Positions 40,422-42,317 of a DNA stretch of 42,317 nt are shown one piece after another. Numbering within the stretch: position 1 is the stretch's first letter; each line of letters begins with the position of its first letter. The DNA lies in NCBI GenBank assembly GCA_017481575.1, contig JAFUPA010000020.1:1-42317 (forward strand). Direction: 5' to 3'. The position numbers and the translations under genes were made by a program. Origin of the DNA: Clostridia bacterium. GTDB lineage: Bacteria; Bacillota; Clostridia; Oscillospirales; Acutalibacteraceae. The notes under the pieces are model-generated. The model made no database searches. It saw nothing but the letters and a program-made list of their open reading frames with translations, and was not told the DNA's origin.

Positions 40422-41642
40422 ATGTACGGTTTACTCGGTCGCAAGCTTTCACACAGCCTTTCGCCGCAGATTCACGCCCACTTCGGGGATTATCCTTACG
40501 AGCTTTTTTGCCGTGAACCCGAAGAGCTTGATGAATTTTTTGCGGACAAAAGTCTTAAAGCATACAACGTTACAATTCCATACAAGGTTGACGCATACAA
40601 CCATTGCGACACTCTTTCCGACACAGCAAAGAAAATCGGCAGCGTTAACACGGTAATCCGTCGTGCTGACGGCACGCTTTACGGCGACAATACCGACTAT
40701 TTCGGCTTTGACTATATGTCAAAAAGCTGCGGCGCGGACTATAAGGGCAAAAAAGTTCTTGTCCTCGGCAGCGGCGGCGCAAGTCTTACCGTCTGCACGG
40801 TTGCAAAGGATTGCGGTGCAAGAGAGATTATAGTTGTCAGCCGTAACGGTGAAAATAACTACGAAAACATTTCAAAGCACTACGATGCGGATATTATCGT
40901 CAACACAACTCCCGTCGGTATGTACCCGAACAACGGTGAAAGACTTGTTGACCTTTCCGCTTTCAAAAGCCTTGAATGTGCTCTTGATTTGATTTATAAC
41001 CCCTGTAAAACACGCTTTTTGCTTGATGCCGAAGAACTGGGAATTCCCCACGCAAACGGGCTGACAATGCTTGTAGCTCAGGCTTTGCGTTCCGCAGAGC
41101 AATTCATTGACCAAAAGCTCGGTGACGAAACAATTGAGCGGGTTTACAACGCAATACTTAACGAGCAAAAAAACATTGTTCTTATCGGTATGCCCGGCTG
41201 CGGAAAATCAACCGTCGGTAAACTCCTTGCAGAAAAACTCGGAAGAGAGTTGCTTGACACGGACAGCGAGATTGTAAAGGCTGACGGACGCACCATTCCC
41301 GAAATTTTCACCGCAGAGGGTGAGCCGTTTTTCCGTTCACTTGAAACCGAAGCCTGCAAAAATGTGGGCAAGTGCCTTGCAAAAATCATTGCCACGGGCG
41401 GCGGTGCGGTTATGAAAAAGGAAAACCGTGACGCTCTTAAACAAAACGGCACGGTGGTTTATCTTAAAAAGGATTTATCGCTTCTGGCGCTCGACGGCAG
41501 ACCGCTTTCCAAGGACGAGGATGCCGTGAAGAAAATTTACGAAGCACGAAAAGACACTTATGAAGCATTTGCTGACTTTACCATTGAGGTAAGTCCCGAT
41601 GCAGAAATAACAACCGAAAGGGTGATAAAATGCATATTTTAG
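40422..41642 (+). CDS. aroE-aroK: Fused shikimate dehydrogenase - shikimate kinase
   Basis: A 406-residue fusion of two consecutive-type shikimate enzymes. Residues 1 to about 245 are AroE: LSHSLSP (shikimate site), NVTIPYK (catalytic Lys), DNTDYFGF and GSGGASLTV (NADP loop). Residues about 249-406 are AroK: Walker A GMPGCGKST, DTDSEI, FRSLE and ATGGGAV. AroE is compact compared with the usual 270 residues. I see no frameshift or internal start with a clear ribosome site at the junction, so it is one polypeptide. ATG follows GGAGG, two nt after pheA. Confidence 0.95.
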   Translation: MYGLLGRKLSHSLSPQIHAHFGDYPYELFCREPEELDEFFADKSLKAYNVTIPYKVDAYNHCDTLSDTAKKIGSVNTVIRRADGTLYGDNTDYFGFDYMSKSCGADYKGKKVLVLGSGGASLTVCTVAKDCGAREIIVVSRNGENNYENISKHYDADIIVNTTPVGMYPNNGERLVDLSAFKSLECALDLIYNPCKTRFLLDAEELGIPHANGLTMLVAQALRSAEQFIDQKLGDETIERVYNAILNEQKNIVLIGMPGCGKSTVGKLLAEKLGRELLDTDSEIVKADGRTIPEIFTAEGEPFFRSLETEACKNVGKCLAKIIATGGGAVMKKENRDALKQNGTVVYLKKDLSLLALDGRPLSKDEDAVKKIYEARKDTYEAFADFTIEVSPDAEITTERVIKCIF

Positions 41643-42061
41643 TAATCAACGGTCCGAACATAAATATGCTCGGCATCAGAGAGCCTGACATTTACGGCAA
41701 GAGCACCTATGCAGACCTTTGCGAGCTGATTAAAACAAAGGCTGACGAAATGAATGTTGAGGTTGAGCTTTTCCAGAGTAACCACGAGGGCTCAATTGTT
41801 GATAAAATTCAGGAATCCCTTGGCAAGACGGACGGCATTGTTATCAACCCTGCGGCTTACACTCACACAAGCGTTGCCATACTTGACGCACTCAAGGCGG
41901 TTGCAATTCCGACCTGCGAGGTACACATTTCGGACGTAAATTCCCGTGAGGATTTCCGCAAGATTTCCTACGTCGGAATGTATGCTGAAAAAACTCTTGC
42001 CGGCTTCGGCTTTGACGGTTACATCATGGCAATGGAGTATCTGAAAGAAAAATATCAATAA
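41630..42061 (+). CDS. aroQ: Type II 3-dehydroquinate dehydratase
   Basis: A 143-residue type II dehydroquinase, which converts 3-dehydroquinate to 3-dehydroshikimate as a dodecamer. GPNINMLGIREPDIYG holds the catalytic Tyr and Arg loop; QSNHEGSIVD, NPAAYTHTS and EVHISDVNSRE are the substrate-binding blocks. It overlaps the aroE-aroK gene by 13 nt and has GAAAGGGTGAT before the ATG. It is the last gene of the operon. Confidence 0.97.
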   Translation: MHILVINGPNINMLGIREPDIYGKSTYADLCELIKTKADEMNVEVELFQSNHEGSIVDKIQESLGKTDGIVINPAAYTHTSVAILDALKAVAIPTCEVHISDVNSREDFRKISYVGMYAEKTLAGFGFDGYIMAMEYLKEKYQ

Positions 42062-42066
42062 ACTTT

Positions 42067-42093
42067 AAAGCAGGGCGCTTGCCCTGCTTTTTG
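42067..42093 (+). terminator. Terminator of the aromatic operon
   Basis: AAAGCAGGGC (42067-42076), loop GCTT, and GCCCTGCTTT (42081-42090) form a perfect stem followed by TTTTTG. Confidence 0.9.
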
Positions 42094-42142
42094 TATGGGT
42101 AAAATTAATTTGACGGGATAATTAAAGTTTAGCAGGAGCTCA

Positions 42143-42288
42143 GCCCTCCTTGCCTAAAGGAGGGTAGCACGGCGTAAGCTGTGACGGGAGGATATTCTGC
42201 GTCGCAGACCTATAATGTAAACATAATCTATTCTTTATAATATCCCTCCACCACTTCGTGGTCCCCCTCCCTTTAGGGCAAGGGAGGC
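42143..42288. repeat. MITE-like palindromic intergenic repeat, copy 2
   Basis: A 146-bp imperfect palindrome. The left end (42143-42196) and the inverse complement of the right end (42239-42288) share CTCC(C)TTGCC(C)TAAAGG(G)AGGG and a GGGATATT-type inner end. Between them lie about 42 bp including CTGCGTCGCAG. The right half matches copy 1 at 29431 in inverted orientation. No reading frame is seen. Confidence 0.75.
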
Positions 42289-42317
42289 AACGCACACAGC
42301 AAGTTTTATTAAAATTA

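Overview
The window looks like a chromosomal segment from a Gram-positive, low-to-mid GC, spore-forming anaerobe of the class Clostridia, probably a gut Ruminococcaceae-like (Oscillospirales) bacterium. The evidence is a spoVT regulator, TTG starts behind strong Shine-Dalgarno sites, a phoH-ybeY-era-yqzL-recO-mutS2 block, a type I dockerin, a GH36 alpha-galactosidase and many secreted lipoprotein-like proteins. I see no phage, transposase, CRISPR array, rRNA or tRNA. Taxonomy is inferred from gene content only.

Layout. 1-8 kb: a secreted metallophosphoesterase, a radical SAM enzyme, an undescribed 39-residue acidic amphipathic peptide gene, pyruvate kinase, a histidine phosphatase, two tandem paralogous secreted proteins with Thr/Asp-rich linkers, and a small membrane protein. 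8.2-15.4 kb: a collinear housekeeping run for RNA/ribosome maturation and DNA repair (phoH, ybeY, era, yqzL, recO, mutS2), followed by an EamA transporter and a hexapeptide acyltransferase. 15.5-23.7 kb, minus strand: a secreted LCAT-like hydrolase, a lipoprotein with seven propeller-like repeats, and a PucR-like regulator-ftsE-ftsX-M23 peptidase operon that should control septal peptidoglycan hydrolysis. 23.7-24.1 kb: a 400-nt AT-rich gap with nested and alternative stems, a candidate non-coding RNA. 24.1-33.8 kb: small accessory genes, a ROK kinase, a phosphate transporter with its PhoU-like partner, spoVT, a membrane-anchored dockerin/CBM2-like protein, DUF554, alpha-galactosidase and a DUF4430 protein.

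34-42 kb: one operon encodes all seven shikimate-pathway steps plus the chorismate-to-phenylpyruvate and prephenate-to-hydroxyphenylpyruvate branches (aroF, tyrA, aroB, aroA, aroC, pheA, an aroE-aroK fusion, aroQ). It is preceded by a near-consensus promoter, a 19-residue leader peptide with five Phe and two Tyr codons, and mutually exclusive antiterminator and terminator stems. I read this as a Phe/Tyr ribosome-mediated attenuator controlling the whole aromatic pathway; it is the most convincing regulatory system in the window.

Two copies of a palindromic, MITE-like intergenic repeat lie in front of spoVT and after the aromatic operon. Most transcription units have clear sigma-A promoters with 17-bp spacers and strong intrinsic terminators. 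All functional calls rest on reading motifs by eye; no database search was run.
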